From positions 1 through 64,000 of the forward strand of contig JAZQEC010000041.1 of assembly GCA_045538755.1 (NCBI GenBank): a stretch of 64,000 nucleotides of DNA, read 5' to 3'. A program made the translations under genes and the position numbers. This DNA is from UBA1738 sp045538755. Lineage in GTDB: Bacteria > Bacillota > Clostridia > UBA1381. Below are positions 1 to 6,636 of the stretch, piece by piece. Below the pieces are notes generated by a model that saw only the letters and a program-made list of their open reading frames with translations, made no database searches and had not been told where the DNA came from. How positions within the stretch are numbered: the stretch's first letter is position 1; each line of letters begins with the position of its first letter.

Positions 1-30
1 CGCCTGGGAAAGTAGATAGCTGCCGGAACC
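1..30 (+). rRNA. 5S rRNA, 3' end (partial)
   Basis: The first 30 bases match the conserved 3' part of bacterial 5S rRNA (CTGGGAAAGTAG followed by GCTGCCGG). The 5' part lies outside the window. A tRNA follows within 40 bases, which fits the end of an rRNA operon. The exact 3' end is inferred. Confidence 0.75.
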
Positions 31-56
31 AAGAATCCGAAGTAATTCGGATTCTT
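31..56 (+). other. Perfect stem-loop after 5S rRNA
   Basis: An 11-bp perfect stem (AAGAATCCGAA with TTCGGATTCTT) closes a GTAA tetraloop right after the 5S end. It has no T-run, so it is more likely an rRNA processing or spacer hairpin than a terminator. Confidence 0.55.
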
Positions 57-65
57 GGCGTATAT

Positions 66-141
66 TCCTCGTTAGCTCAGTTGGCAGAGCACGCGGCTGT
101 TAACCGCGTTGTCGCTGGTTCGAGCCCAGCACGGGGAGCCA
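66..141 (+). tRNA. tRNA-Asn (GTT)
   Basis: This is a full cloverleaf with CCA encoded. The acceptor stem is TCCTCGT with ACGGGGA (one G-T pair), the anticodon stem is CGCGG/CCGCG around a CTGTTAA loop with anticodon GTT at 99-101, and the T-loop is GTTCGAG. It is probably cotranscribed with the rRNA operon to its left. An AT-rich insertion with serine recombinases starts just downstream. Confidence 0.97.
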
Positions 142-151
142 AGATAAGTTG

Positions 152-192
152 ACAAACCTGTTTCAAAAAAGAAGCAGGTTTGTTGCTTTTTA
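152..192 (+). terminator. Intrinsic terminator of rRNA-tRNA unit
   Basis: A 13-bp stem (ACAAACCTG... with ...CAGGTTTGT, one G-T pair) around an AAAAAA loop is followed by a T-rich tail. It ends the rRNA/tRNA-Asn transcript. Confidence 0.85.
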
Positions 193-218
193 TACAAATA
201 AGTTAATAGATATTCATT

Positions 219-256
219 AAACCATAGTAATTGTAAAAATTATTATGGTTTTTTTC
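219..256 (+). terminator. Second terminator-like hairpin
   Basis: AAACCATAGTAAT pairs with ATTATTATGGTTT (one G-T pair) and is followed by a run of T. It lies between the tRNA terminator and the first recombinase gene and may insulate the inserted genes from rRNA-operon read-through. Confidence 0.6.
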
Positions 257-299
257 ATAAATAAATATAAATAAAAAATAAGATTGGAGACTGTAAAAT

Positions 300-824
300 A
301 TGAAAAATAACGAACAAATTAAAAAAGCTTTAAGAAATCAATTTAAAGAAGGTACATCCAAAATGGCAAAAAGAATTTGCTATGGATATGTACAGAATGA
401 AAATGGGAATTTAATAATAGACAAAGAAAAGGCAGAAATCATTAAAATGGTATTTGAAAGTTATTTATCGGGTTATAGCTTAGGACAAATATCTGATAAA
501 TTATATCAATTAGACATAAAGTCGCCGACAGGAAAAGATAAATGGAATAGAGAGGCAATAGATAAACTTCTTTCTAATGAAAAATATATTGGTGTTGTAA
601 TTTTGCAGAAAACGGTTTCTGGATGCGGTGTTCAATATGTTAATACAGGGTTTGAAGATAAGTATTTGACAATAAATTCTCATCCTGCTATCATTTCTTT
701 GGAAATCTTTAAAAATGTTCAGGAGGAAAAGCTTAGAAGAACAAGAAAAACAAAGCACGAATACAATCTGGTAAATGATATTTTGTCGGATATAAGCTTA
801 ATATGTACTAATGGAAATAATTGA
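300..824 (+). CDS. Serine recombinase lacking catalytic domain
   Basis: The 174-residue protein matches only the central 'recombinase' domain (PF07508 type) of large serine recombinases. Residues 20-110 align closely with residues 157-250 of the next gene (shared ICYGY, SPTGK and KLLSNEK motifs). The N-terminal resolvase domain with the nucleophilic serine is absent, and so is the zinc ribbon. Upstream lie only AT-rich DNA and a tRNA terminator, so no catalytic part is hidden in another frame. The stop overlaps the next gene's start by 14 bases, which suggests translational coupling. It may be a remnant of an older recombinase or a DNA-binding partner subunit; paired or tripled serine recombinases with non-catalytic members occur in clostridial mobile elements. 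The start ATG has only a weak ribosome binding site. Confidence 0.75.
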   Translation: MKNNEQIKKALRNQFKEGTSKMAKRICYGYVQNENGNLIIDKEKAEIIKMVFESYLSGYSLGQISDKLYQLDIKSPTGKDKWNREAIDKLLSNEKYIGVVILQKTVSGCGVQYVNTGFEDKYLTINSHPAIISLEIFKNVQEEKLRRTRKTKHEYNLVNDILSDISLICTNGNN

Positions 825-2406
825 AATATTAACAAAGGCTGAATATAAGAGAAAACGTGTTGCTGCTTATTGCAGAGTAAGTACAAAACATGAAGAACAG
901 GAAGCTTCTTTGGATACACAGATAAAGTATTATGATCAATATATCAAAAGTAATTGTATGTGGGACTATGCAGGAGTGTTTTTTGACAGAAAAAGCGGTC
1001 TTAGAGTTGATAAACTAACTGGACTGCAAGAATTGCTATCAGAATGCGATGCTGGAAAAGTAGATATCATTCTTGTGAAATCGATAACGAGATTTGGAAG
1101 GAATTTATATGATGGTATTCTTATTTTACGACACTTAAAAGCTATAGGCGTAGATGTGTGGTTTGAACAAGAAGGAATGAAACTATTACAATTGACATCC
1201 AGTGTAAATTATGAACTTCTATTAATTTTTGCTGAGGCGGAAAGTGAGGGGAAAAGTCAAAATATCAAATTTGGTATTAAGCATAGTTTTAAGACTGGAA
1301 AATCAAAACTATATAACAGAATATGCTATGGATATGATAATGATGAGTTTGGTAATCTCGTGGTAAATGATTATGAAGCAGAGATAGTTCGTAATATATT
1401 TTCATGGTATTTGAATGGTTTTAGTCTATTAGCAATATCAAAGGAATTGTCAAAACAAAATGTAAAATCTCCTACAGGCAAAGAAAAATGGAGTAGTGCA
1501 ACAATATCAAAGTTGTTGTCAAACGAGAAACTGACAGGCAGCGTTATAGGACAGAAAACATATGTAAAGGATTTTCATACGGGAATGCAAGTGAAAAATA
1601 ATGGTGAGTTAGATAGATATTTTATTAAGGCACATCATACGCCGATTATTTCAGATAATTGTTTTCAAAAAGTTCAAGCAGAAAAAGAACGAAGAACAAA
1701 TGTCTTCGTTGATTCAGAAGGGTTTATGAAAAGAAAAACAACGAGATATAGTAATGATGTTCTGGCTGGGAAAATTGTCTGTGGCAAATGTGGAGCAAAT
1801 TATAGAAGAATCACAAGAAGAAATTCAAAAGTTGTTTGGAGATGCGCAAATAGAGTCGAACATGGTAGCCGAATATGCAAAGAATCAATTACAATATCTG
1901 ATAGTGCAATCAAACACAAGTTGGCCGAAATGTTTTTCCTATATGAATTTGATGAGAATGTATGTAGGCAATACTTAAGGGAAATAACAATTTCAAACGA
2001 TATTTTTGTTAACATTGAAGAGTTTAATAAAAATGAGATTCTCAAACTTAGGGAGTTACAATTGAAGGAAGCAGCGTTGCTTGGAGATAGGAAAGCGTTA
2101 AATATGTTGTATGAAGAAACTTATGAAAAGATAAGGTATATCATATTAGATCGGATAAAAAGAAGTGGATTATCAACATATGACAGGTTGATGAGAGAAT
2201 ACGAAGATTTGTGCCAAGATATAATTTTGAAATCGTTTATTATACTTGATAAATATCACGGACAGTGTAGATTTTCGAGTTGGGTTGCACGAGTTTCATT
2301 CTTTGAAATAAGCCATAAATTACGAAGTTTTAGATATAAGGAAGAAGTACTTATAAATATAGATGACGTCGATTGGGTGATGAATAAATTTTATGATGTT
2401 AATTAA
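811..2406 (+). CDS. Large serine recombinase with sigma-region-2-like C-terminus
   Basis: Residues 16-150 form the resolvase catalytic domain, with YCRVS carrying the likely nucleophile Ser24 and RFGRN at 94-98. Residues 160-295 form the recombinase DNA-binding domain. A zinc ribbon has Cys324, Cys327, Cys345 and Cys356. Known members of the family cut and rejoin att sites of integrated elements. The usual long coiled coil after the ribbon is not recognisable. Instead residues 418-510 read like region 2 of an ECF sigma factor: LLGDRKALNMLYE at 423, YEDLCQDIILKSF at 464, then FSSWVARVSFFEISHKLR ending near 505. No region 4 follows. The reading frame is continuous, so a fusion is the simplest explanation, but a degenerate recombinase C-terminus is possible. 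The gene overlaps the catalytic-less recombinase by 14 bases. Confidence 0.88.
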   Translation: MEIIEILTKAEYKRKRVAAYCRVSTKHEEQEASLDTQIKYYDQYIKSNCMWDYAGVFFDRKSGLRVDKLTGLQELLSECDAGKVDIILVKSITRFGRNLYDGILILRHLKAIGVDVWFEQEGMKLLQLTSSVNYELLLIFAEAESEGKSQNIKFGIKHSFKTGKSKLYNRICYGYDNDEFGNLVVNDYEAEIVRNIFSWYLNGFSLLAISKELSKQNVKSPTGKEKWSSATISKLLSNEKLTGSVIGQKTYVKDFHTGMQVKNNGELDRYFIKAHHTPIISDNCFQKVQAEKERRTNVFVDSEGFMKRKTTRYSNDVLAGKIVCGKCGANYRRITRRNSKVVWRCANRVEHGSRICKESITISDSAIKHKLAEMFFLYEFDENVCRQYLREITISNDIFVNIEEFNKNEILKLRELQLKEAALLGDRKALNMLYEETYEKIRYIILDRIKRSGLSTYDRLMREYEDLCQDIILKSFIILDKYHGQCRFSSWVARVSFFEISHKLRSFRYKEEVLINIDDVDWVMNKFYDVN

Positions 2407-2476
2407 TATAGAATTTGCACTGAAACAGAAAAATTTATAAACTTGCAAAATATGTATTTAATAATGTTATGCATTG

Positions 2477-2505
2477 TTGAAATTTGTCAGAAAAAATGTT
2501 ATAAT
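2477..2505 (+). promoter_or_regulatory. Promoter of YobI-like gene
   Basis: TTGAAA at 2477-2482 and TATAAT at 2500-2505 are separated by 17 bases. A GTGGGAGG ribosome binding site precedes the ATG at 2541. The NTPase gene therefore probably has its own promoter, separate from the recombinases. Confidence 0.65.
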
Positions 2506-2540
2506 TAAAATAGTAATTTTCTGAGTGGGAGGATTTACAT

Positions 2541-4610
2541 ATGAAAAAAATAGTATATAAATTTATCAATTTTTTATTTGAGTGTATTCTTAGTCTTTAT
2601 AGAAAATTTATTAATTTTAAATCGAAAATGGTAGATGAGATTTCTTCAACATATATGCCGTTGATGCCAAGAGAAGATGTTAATATATCTGATTATGAAA
2701 ACGCAATTAATTTTGCACTTGCATCTAAACACAAGATAAAAAACATTGCATTAATGGGTTCTTATGGCTCTGGTAAAAGTAGCATAATGAATAGTTATGC
2801 AAAAAAACATTTAGAGCACAAATACATACATATTTCTTTAGCACACTTTGCTGATAATATCGAAATTTTAAATGGACAAATTAAGGAACTTAAAGAGCAG
2901 ATTAAGGAATTTGAAAAACAATCAAAGGAGCGAGCAGAGAATAAAAATGGAAGAAATTTCGATGAAAAAAATATTGTCGATGAAAAGAAAATAGCAAATT
3001 TTTTAGAAGGTAAAATAATAAATCAGTTGATCTATCAAATAAAATCTTCAAGCATATCAGAATCAAATTTTAGTATCAAACAGCCAGTTTCAAAAATCAA
3101 GAAAGTAATATATATGATAGGTGCATTTATTCTATCTGTATCTATATTGTATTTTGTGTTTTATTCTAATTGGTTTAGTTTGATTAACCAAACAGAATAT
3201 AAGATTTTAAAAATGACTTTGGAAACACCATTTAAACTTTTTTTGATTTTTACCAGTTTGGTTGAAATATTTTTTGCGATAAGATCTTTTTTTGTTAAAG
3301 GTGGGTATTTTAATAAATTTAGAAAAATAGGAATAAAAGACATTGTTGATATAGAGGTCTTTGATGAGGAATCCGATTCAGCATTTGATAAGCACCTAGA
3401 TGAGGTAATATATTTATTTGAAAATTGCAATGCGGATGTTATAATTTTTGAAGATTTAGACAGATATGATTCTACTCTTATTTTTGAAAAACTGAGAGAA
3501 ATCAATTACCTAATTAACGAAAAAAATAAAGATACTATTATTAAATTTGTATATCTAATAAAAGACGATATATTTACTTGTGTAGAACGCAATAAATTTT
3601 TTGACTTTATAATACCAGTAATTCCTGTTGTCGATATTTCTAATTCATCAGATAAATTTATGAAAATGTTGAATGAAGCACGGTGTTCAAAGGGAATAGA
3701 CAAACAATTTTTGAAAGATTTATCATTTTATCTTAATGATATGAGATTGCTTTGTAACATAGTAAATGAATATCAAGTATATAAAAATACCATGGAGAAG
3801 ATTAATGGCTGCGAGAATGCAAATTATCAATTAGCACTAGTTATATACAAAAATTTATTTCCTGAAGATTTCCATGCTTTGCAATCTGGTAGAGGATATG
3901 TCTACAGTGCCTTTAAAATCAAAGAAACTGTTTATAAATCTATGTTAAATCAATTGCAAATTCAGAAAGATAATATTTTAAAAAAGATTAGTGAATTTGA
4001 AGAACAGATTATAAAAAATATCGATGAGTTAAATGCAATATATTTCCCATTTAACGGAACAGTATATTCGATTAATAATAAGGTTATAGGGGATAGTATC
4101 GGTCGAGTCGAACTGATAAAAGAAATATTAGATAATAAAGATTCAGTTCAAATTTATAAAAATGGCACATATACCAAATTGGATGTTGCAGAATATATTA
4201 AAAATATGGAGAGCAATGTAGAATATATAACAAGACGCAAGATATTACCATGGCTTTTGAAAAATTATGCTATTCTAGGTAATGAGACAAAAAAGGCTTT
4301 ACTTAATTATAGTTTGCAGAACCACGCAAGAATTTTAACTATAGTCGATACAATAAACATATTGCCTTCAGACATATATGCAATATTAATTAATAAACAA
4401 TTTTGCGATAATGCAAAGTTGACTAAATATAGAAGTATATTGGCAGATACACGTTACGAGGCGGCATGTTTAGAAAACAAGAGTCCATCGTTTCCTGACA
4501 CGGAATATAATAGAATTATTTTGGAATATTTTAAAGAACAGGGATGGATTTCTAGCTACAAAGATTCAAAAGGTAAATTGAGGTGTTATCCTAAGAGAAA
4601 AGTTTCTTAA
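2541..4610 (+). CDS. YobI-like membrane-associated P-loop NTPase
   Basis: The 689-residue protein has a Walker A GSYGSGKSS at 73-81 and a Walker B IIFEDLDR at 301-308, followed by DSTLIFEKLREIN, as in YobI-like/KAP-like P-loop NTPases. Between the two motifs lies a charged helical insert (about 105-150) and two predicted membrane helices (about 188-210 and 231-252), so the ATPase core is split by a membrane hairpin. The N-terminus is also hydrophobic. The C-terminal third is helical and unassigned. The function of this family is not established. Its place as cargo beside a mobile-element recombinase makes a role in phage or plasmid exclusion conceivable, but that is inference. The gene is very AT-rich compared with the chromosomal genes to the right. 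Confidence 0.8.
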   Translation: MKKIVYKFINFLFECILSLYRKFINFKSKMVDEISSTYMPLMPREDVNISDYENAINFALASKHKIKNIALMGSYGSGKSSIMNSYAKKHLEHKYIHISLAHFADNIEILNGQIKELKEQIKEFEKQSKERAENKNGRNFDEKNIVDEKKIANFLEGKIINQLIYQIKSSSISESNFSIKQPVSKIKKVIYMIGAFILSVSILYFVFYSNWFSLINQTEYKILKMTLETPFKLFLIFTSLVEIFFAIRSFFVKGGYFNKFRKIGIKDIVDIEVFDEESDSAFDKHLDEVIYLFENCNADVIIFEDLDRYDSTLIFEKLREINYLINEKNKDTIIKFVYLIKDDIFTCVERNKFFDFIIPVIPVVDISNSSDKFMKMLNEARCSKGIDKQFLKDLSFYLNDMRLLCNIVNEYQVYKNTMEKINGCENANYQLALVIYKNLFPEDFHALQSGRGYVYSAFKIKETVYKSMLNQLQIQKDNILKKISEFEEQIIKNIDELNAIYFPFNGTVYSINNKVIGDSIGRVELIKEILDNKDSVQIYKNGTYTKLDVAEYIKNMESNVEYITRRKILPWLLKNYAILGNETKKALLNYSLQNHARILTIVDTINILPSDIYAILINKQFCDNAKLTKYRSILADTRYEAACLENKSPSFPDTEYNRIILEYFKEQGWISSYKDSKGKLRCYPKRKVS

Positions 4611-4659
4611 TTTAATATTGTTTTGTAAATAAAAAAAGTAGAACAAAAAAATATCGTGA

Positions 4660-4682
4660 CATCTAAACCATTCGGCTCTTCC
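4660..4682 (+). repeat. Short intergenic repeat, copy 1
   Basis: ATCTAAACCATTCGGCTCTT is nearly identical to a copy at 6613-6635 and similar to one at 6798-6819. It lies directly before a hairpin terminator, as copy 2 does. More diverged relatives start at 4897, 5046 and 5093. Confidence 0.7.
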
Positions 4683-4685
4683 ATG

Positions 4686-4714
4686 AAAAAGACATCCATT
4701 GGATGTCTTTTTTC
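4686..4714 (+). terminator. Terminator-like hairpin in repeat region
   Basis: AAAAAGACATCC pairs perfectly with GGATGTCTTTTT around an ATT loop. It is symmetrical, so it could work in both directions. It is the first strong terminator after the NTPase gene. Confidence 0.75.
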
Positions 4715-4822
4715 AGTTATATTTGCCTGGGGCAAGTTATATTGCTACGCAGTTATATTCTGCTTACGCCGAGTGATATTGTGCTTTGCACAGTTTAAAG
4801 GCAAATATAATATCACTGAAAC
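4711..4822. repeat. Large imperfect inverted repeat
   Basis: TTTCAGTTATATTTGCCT at the left pairs with AGGCAAATATAATATCACTG at the right. The interior holds further short dyads (GGGGCAAGTTATATTGC, TACGCAGTTATATTCTGC). No credible gene lies here; the open frames across it have no ribosome binding site or known domain. It looks like a non-autonomous repeated intergenic element. Confidence 0.55.
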
Positions 4823-4896
4823 CAAAGTTTTCAATACCACTTTTGATTTATCAAAAATACCACTCCATCGAAGAAGGAATATCACTAAAATATTTG

Positions 4897-4919
4897 CATC
4901 TATATTGTTCTGCTTTTTC
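4897..4919 (+). repeat. Short intergenic repeat, diverged copy
   Basis: CATCTATATTGTTCTGCTTT keeps the CATCTA-N5-GTTC-GCTTTT layout of copies 1-3. Like them it stands directly in front of a hairpin terminator. Confidence 0.5.
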
Positions 4920-4921
4920 AG

Positions 4922-4961
4922 AAAAAAAGACAGATTTCGACAAAGAAATCTGTCTTTTTTC
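4922..4961 (+). terminator. Terminator-like hairpin
   Basis: AAAAAGACAGATTTC pairs perfectly with GAAATCTGTCTTTTT around a GACAAA loop and ends in a T-run. No gene lies immediately upstream, so it belongs to the repeat region. A very similar hairpin with the same AAAAAGACAG arm lies at 10006. Confidence 0.75.
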
Positions 4962-5045
4962 AGCGATATAAATTCCTGACGGAATTTTCGATATACCTTC
5001 GGTGCGATATATCCTGACGGATGCGATATGTTGCCTCAATAGTTG
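4962..5045. repeat. Cluster of GATAT-type short dyads
   Basis: Short inverted pairs occur here (TTCCTGACGGAA, CCTTCGG, ATCCTGACGGAT) interspersed with GATATA. The same style of sequence recurs at 10040-10250. No coding potential was seen. Confidence 0.45.
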
Positions 5046-5115
5046 CATCTATATTGTTCTTCCTTGCCAAAAGAAGCGAATAGTTTAGATACCATCTAAA
5101 TTGTTCGCTTTTTCC
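5046..5115. repeat. Repeat copy plus 20-bp palindromic hairpin
   Basis: A short copy (CATCTATATTGTTCTTCC, 5046-5063) is followed by a long dyad. Bases 5071-5090 (ends GTTTAGAT) pair with 5094-5113 (starts ATCTAAA) around an ACC loop, with few mismatches, and the right arm ends in T-run. The hairpin arm is itself a member of the ATCTAAAC repeat family, so here two copies lie head to head. Confidence 0.6.
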
Positions 5116-5205
5116 AATGGTTTGAGGGCTTTTTACAAAATCAGTTTTGAAACAAAAGGGTAGATACCAAGCGGTTTTGAACTAGACTTGAACTACAGAT
5201 AATCT

Positions 5206-5245
5206 AATAGCACCTGATTTATTAAAATAATCAGGTGCTATTTTT
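5206..5245. terminator. Terminator between repeat region and XRE gene
   Basis: AATAGCACCTGATT pairs with AATCAGGTGCTATT and is followed on the plus strand by TTTTT. The stop codon of the minus-strand XRE gene lies inside the right arm. On the minus strand the tail is not T-rich, so it acts best on plus-strand transcripts. Confidence 0.6.
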
Positions 5246-5486
5246 GGTTGTTAAACAATTCTTCAATTGGGACACCAAGAATTTTGGCTATAACATAAAT
5301 TTCCTTATCTGTTGCACTTCGTATCTGTCCTTCAAGTTTTGAATAACTAGTAGGATTCATATCACAACCCATGACTTGAATTTGAGCAATAAAGTCTTTT
5401 TGCTTTATACCTTTTTCTTTTCTCAATCGTTCTATATTTTTACCAACTAAATTTTTGTTTCCATATATTTGTTTTCGTATTTTCAT
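5238..5486 (-). CDS. XRE-family helix-turn-helix regulator
   Basis: This 82-residue protein is a single Cro/C1-type helix-turn-helix domain (IERLRKEKGIKQKDFIA, then SYSKLEGQIRSATDKEIYVIAKILGVPIEELF). The start is placed at the ATG at 5486, which has AAAGGA about 11 bases upstream; the frame extends further but into the operator region. It diverges from the membrane-protein gene at 5612. Three 17-bp dyads lie between and beside the two genes, so it most likely represses itself and its neighbour. The target signal is unknown. Confidence 0.85.
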   Translation of the reverse strand: MKIRKQIYGNKNLVGKNIERLRKEKGIKQKDFIAQIQVMGCDMNPTSYSKLEGQIRSATDKEIYVIAKILGVPIEELFNNQK

Positions 5487-5494
5487 AAAATTAT

Positions 5495-5511
5495 AATTCC
5501 TTTTTAGAATA
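5495..5511. promoter_or_regulatory. Candidate XRE operator O3
   Basis: AATTCCTTTTTAGAATA is a dyad with arms AATTC/GAATa spaced as in the two upstream copies. It lies between the XRE promoter and its start codon, overlapping the ribosome binding site. Confidence 0.5.
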
Positions 5512-5539
5512 TTTTTATTTATTATATTCCTGAAAAGTA

Positions 5540-5568
5540 TTGACATAATTCTAAAATAGAATTATAAT
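5540..5568 (+). promoter_or_regulatory. Promoter of the membrane-protein/lipoprotein pair
   Basis: TTGACA at 5540-5545 and TATAAT at 5563-5568 have an exact 17-bp spacer. The spacer is filled by operator O1, so binding there would block RNA polymerase. Confidence 0.75.
5547..5563. promoter_or_regulatory. Candidate XRE operator O1
   Basis: AATTCTAAAATAGAATT is a perfect 17-bp dyad that sits exactly between the -35 and -10 boxes of the plus-strand promoter. Confidence 0.65.
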
Positions 5569-5575
5569 GTAATTA

Positions 5576-5592
5576 AATTCCGATTTGGAATT
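5576..5592. promoter_or_regulatory. Candidate XRE operator O2
   Basis: AATTCCGATTTGGAATT is a perfect 17-bp dyad with arms AATTCC/GGAATT. Its centre is 29 bp from that of O1, just downstream of the -10 box and ahead of the ribosome binding site of the 5612 gene. Confidence 0.65.
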
Positions 5593-5611
5593 AAAAAAAG
5601 GAGGGGAAAGA

Positions 5612-6340
5612 ATGATTTTCAAAAAATGGTGGTTTTGGGTTTTGGTGGTTGTTGCTTTAGGTATAATAGGAGGAATTGGTGGTTCTATAGAAGAAAAATC
5701 GATTTCGAGTCCTATGACAAGTTACACAAACGAGGACAAAGTTGTTTCTAACTATTCTGATGAGTATACGAATAGTATTGATCAAAATTTGGTGGGTACA
5801 TGGATTAATCAAAAGTCAACATACATTTTAGAAAAGTTAGTTTTATTGCAGGACGGTACAGGATTTTGGGATTCTAGTTCGATATATTGGGAAGTAAATG
5901 ATAACATAATCATTTTTAAGTTTCCAAATAAAATAATTGACTATGGATATAGAATAGAAAATTCAAAATTATATATGGATAATGGATGCCAGTTAATAAA
6001 GATTGATAATAAACAACCAATTAAACTTTCTTCCTTGGTGAATACAAGATGGGTGCCAGATTTTTTGCATTATCCCAACAACTATCATGTTGATAACCCA
6101 GTTTTGAAACTCATATATGTCTCCACTGACAAAAAAACTGTAACATTTGAAGATGATTTTGGTGTAAACTATACAGCCACATCAACTGATGCTTGTCGAT
6201 TCGTATTTACAAACGACAAAATGTTTTATGCTTTCAGGATACGCGGACTTAATCCGGAAGAAGGGTATGATGTTCCAACTATGTTTGTTGATGTTACGGA
6301 TGGAGGCTGGTATACTGTTATATATAAACCAGAGGAATGA
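5612..6340 (+). CDS. Membrane-anchored extracytoplasmic protein, unknown function
   Basis: The start at 5612 has a strong AAAGGAGGGG site; 242 residues follow. A single N-terminal membrane helix (WWFWVLVVVALGIIGGIGG, about 5-24) is followed by a Ser/Thr-rich linker and a domain beginning LVGTWINQ, with DGTGFW. This resembles the beta-rich lipocalin-like or DUF domains of exported Firmicute proteins. A second similar unit may begin at LVNTRWVPDF, so the protein could hold two such domains. No catalytic motif is seen. It is cotranscribed with the mini-lipoprotein downstream and probably controlled by the divergent XRE regulator. Function is not recognised. Confidence 0.7.
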   Translation: MIFKKWWFWVLVVVALGIIGGIGGSIEEKSISSPMTSYTNEDKVVSNYSDEYTNSIDQNLVGTWINQKSTYILEKLVLLQDGTGFWDSSSIYWEVNDNIIIFKFPNKIIDYGYRIENSKLYMDNGCQLIKIDNKQPIKLSSLVNTRWVPDFLHYPNNYHVDNPVLKLIYVSTDKKTVTFEDDFGVNYTATSTDACRFVFTNDKMFYAFRIRGLNPEEGYDVPTMFVDVTDGGWYTVIYKPEE

Positions 6341-6372
6341 TTGATTTCTGGTTAAGAAAGGAGAGGAAAACA

Positions 6373-6519
6373 GTGAAAAAAATAGTGGTTCTTGTATTAA
6401 GCGTGATGCTGTTGTTGGCGTTAACTGGTTGTGGCAAAAAATGTTACGAATGCGGTAAAAGCACAGGTAAAGGATATACTGCTTTCGGAAATTTTTATTG
6501 TGAAGACTGTTTTTGGTAA
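6373..6519 (+). CDS. 48-residue lipoprotein with a Cys4 zinc knuckle
   Basis: A GTG start at 6373 follows AAAGGAGAGG. The product begins MKKIVVLVLSVMLLLALTGC, a full lipoprotein signal with lipobox LTGC. The mature part is only about 29 residues and contains CYECG and YCEDC, a likely zinc ribbon or knuckle. The longer frame from 6337 has no ribosome binding site of its own. It follows the membrane protein by 32 bases and probably shares its promoter. The role is unknown; such a small exported Cys4 unit could bind metal or sense redox state, which is speculation. Confidence 0.7.
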   Translation: MKKIVVLVLSVMLLLALTGCGKKCYECGKSTGKGYTAFGNFYCEDCFW

Positions 6520-6612
6520 AAGTAATTATGCTTGTTGTTTTAATTGCTTTGTTTTTTATCTCATTATTAGAAAAACACTACAAATCAAAGAAGAGCAATT
6601 TATAACCACCGG

Positions 6613-6635
6613 CATCTAAACCGTTCGGCTCTTCC
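6613..6635 (+). repeat. Short intergenic repeat, copy 2
   Basis: ATCTAAACCGTTCGGCTCTT differs from copy 1 (4660) at one position over 23 bases and again sits directly before a terminator hairpin. Copies 1 and 2 are in direct orientation and bracket the XRE/membrane/lipoprotein module. Confidence 0.7.
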
Positions 6636-6636
6636 A

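Noticed and set aside
4656..4979. Open frame of 107 codons across the repeat region
   Set aside because: It starts within the repeat, crosses two terminators and a palindrome, has no ribosome binding site and no domain. It is an artefact of repeat sequence.
4660..5115. Possible CRISPR array from repeated short motifs
   Set aside because: Spacing and copy length are irregular, copies diverge, some are inverted, and no cas genes are present.
6431..6619. 62-codon frame overlapping the mini-lipoprotein
   Set aside because: It has no ribosome binding site and runs into the repeat, while the overlapping lipoprotein frame has a strong site and a lipobox.
6613..6635. Repeat read in reverse as the 5' end of a serine-type tRNA
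   Set aside because: The reverse complement begins like an acceptor and D-arm, but positions 8-9, an anticodon arm and a T-arm are missing. It is not a tRNA gene.
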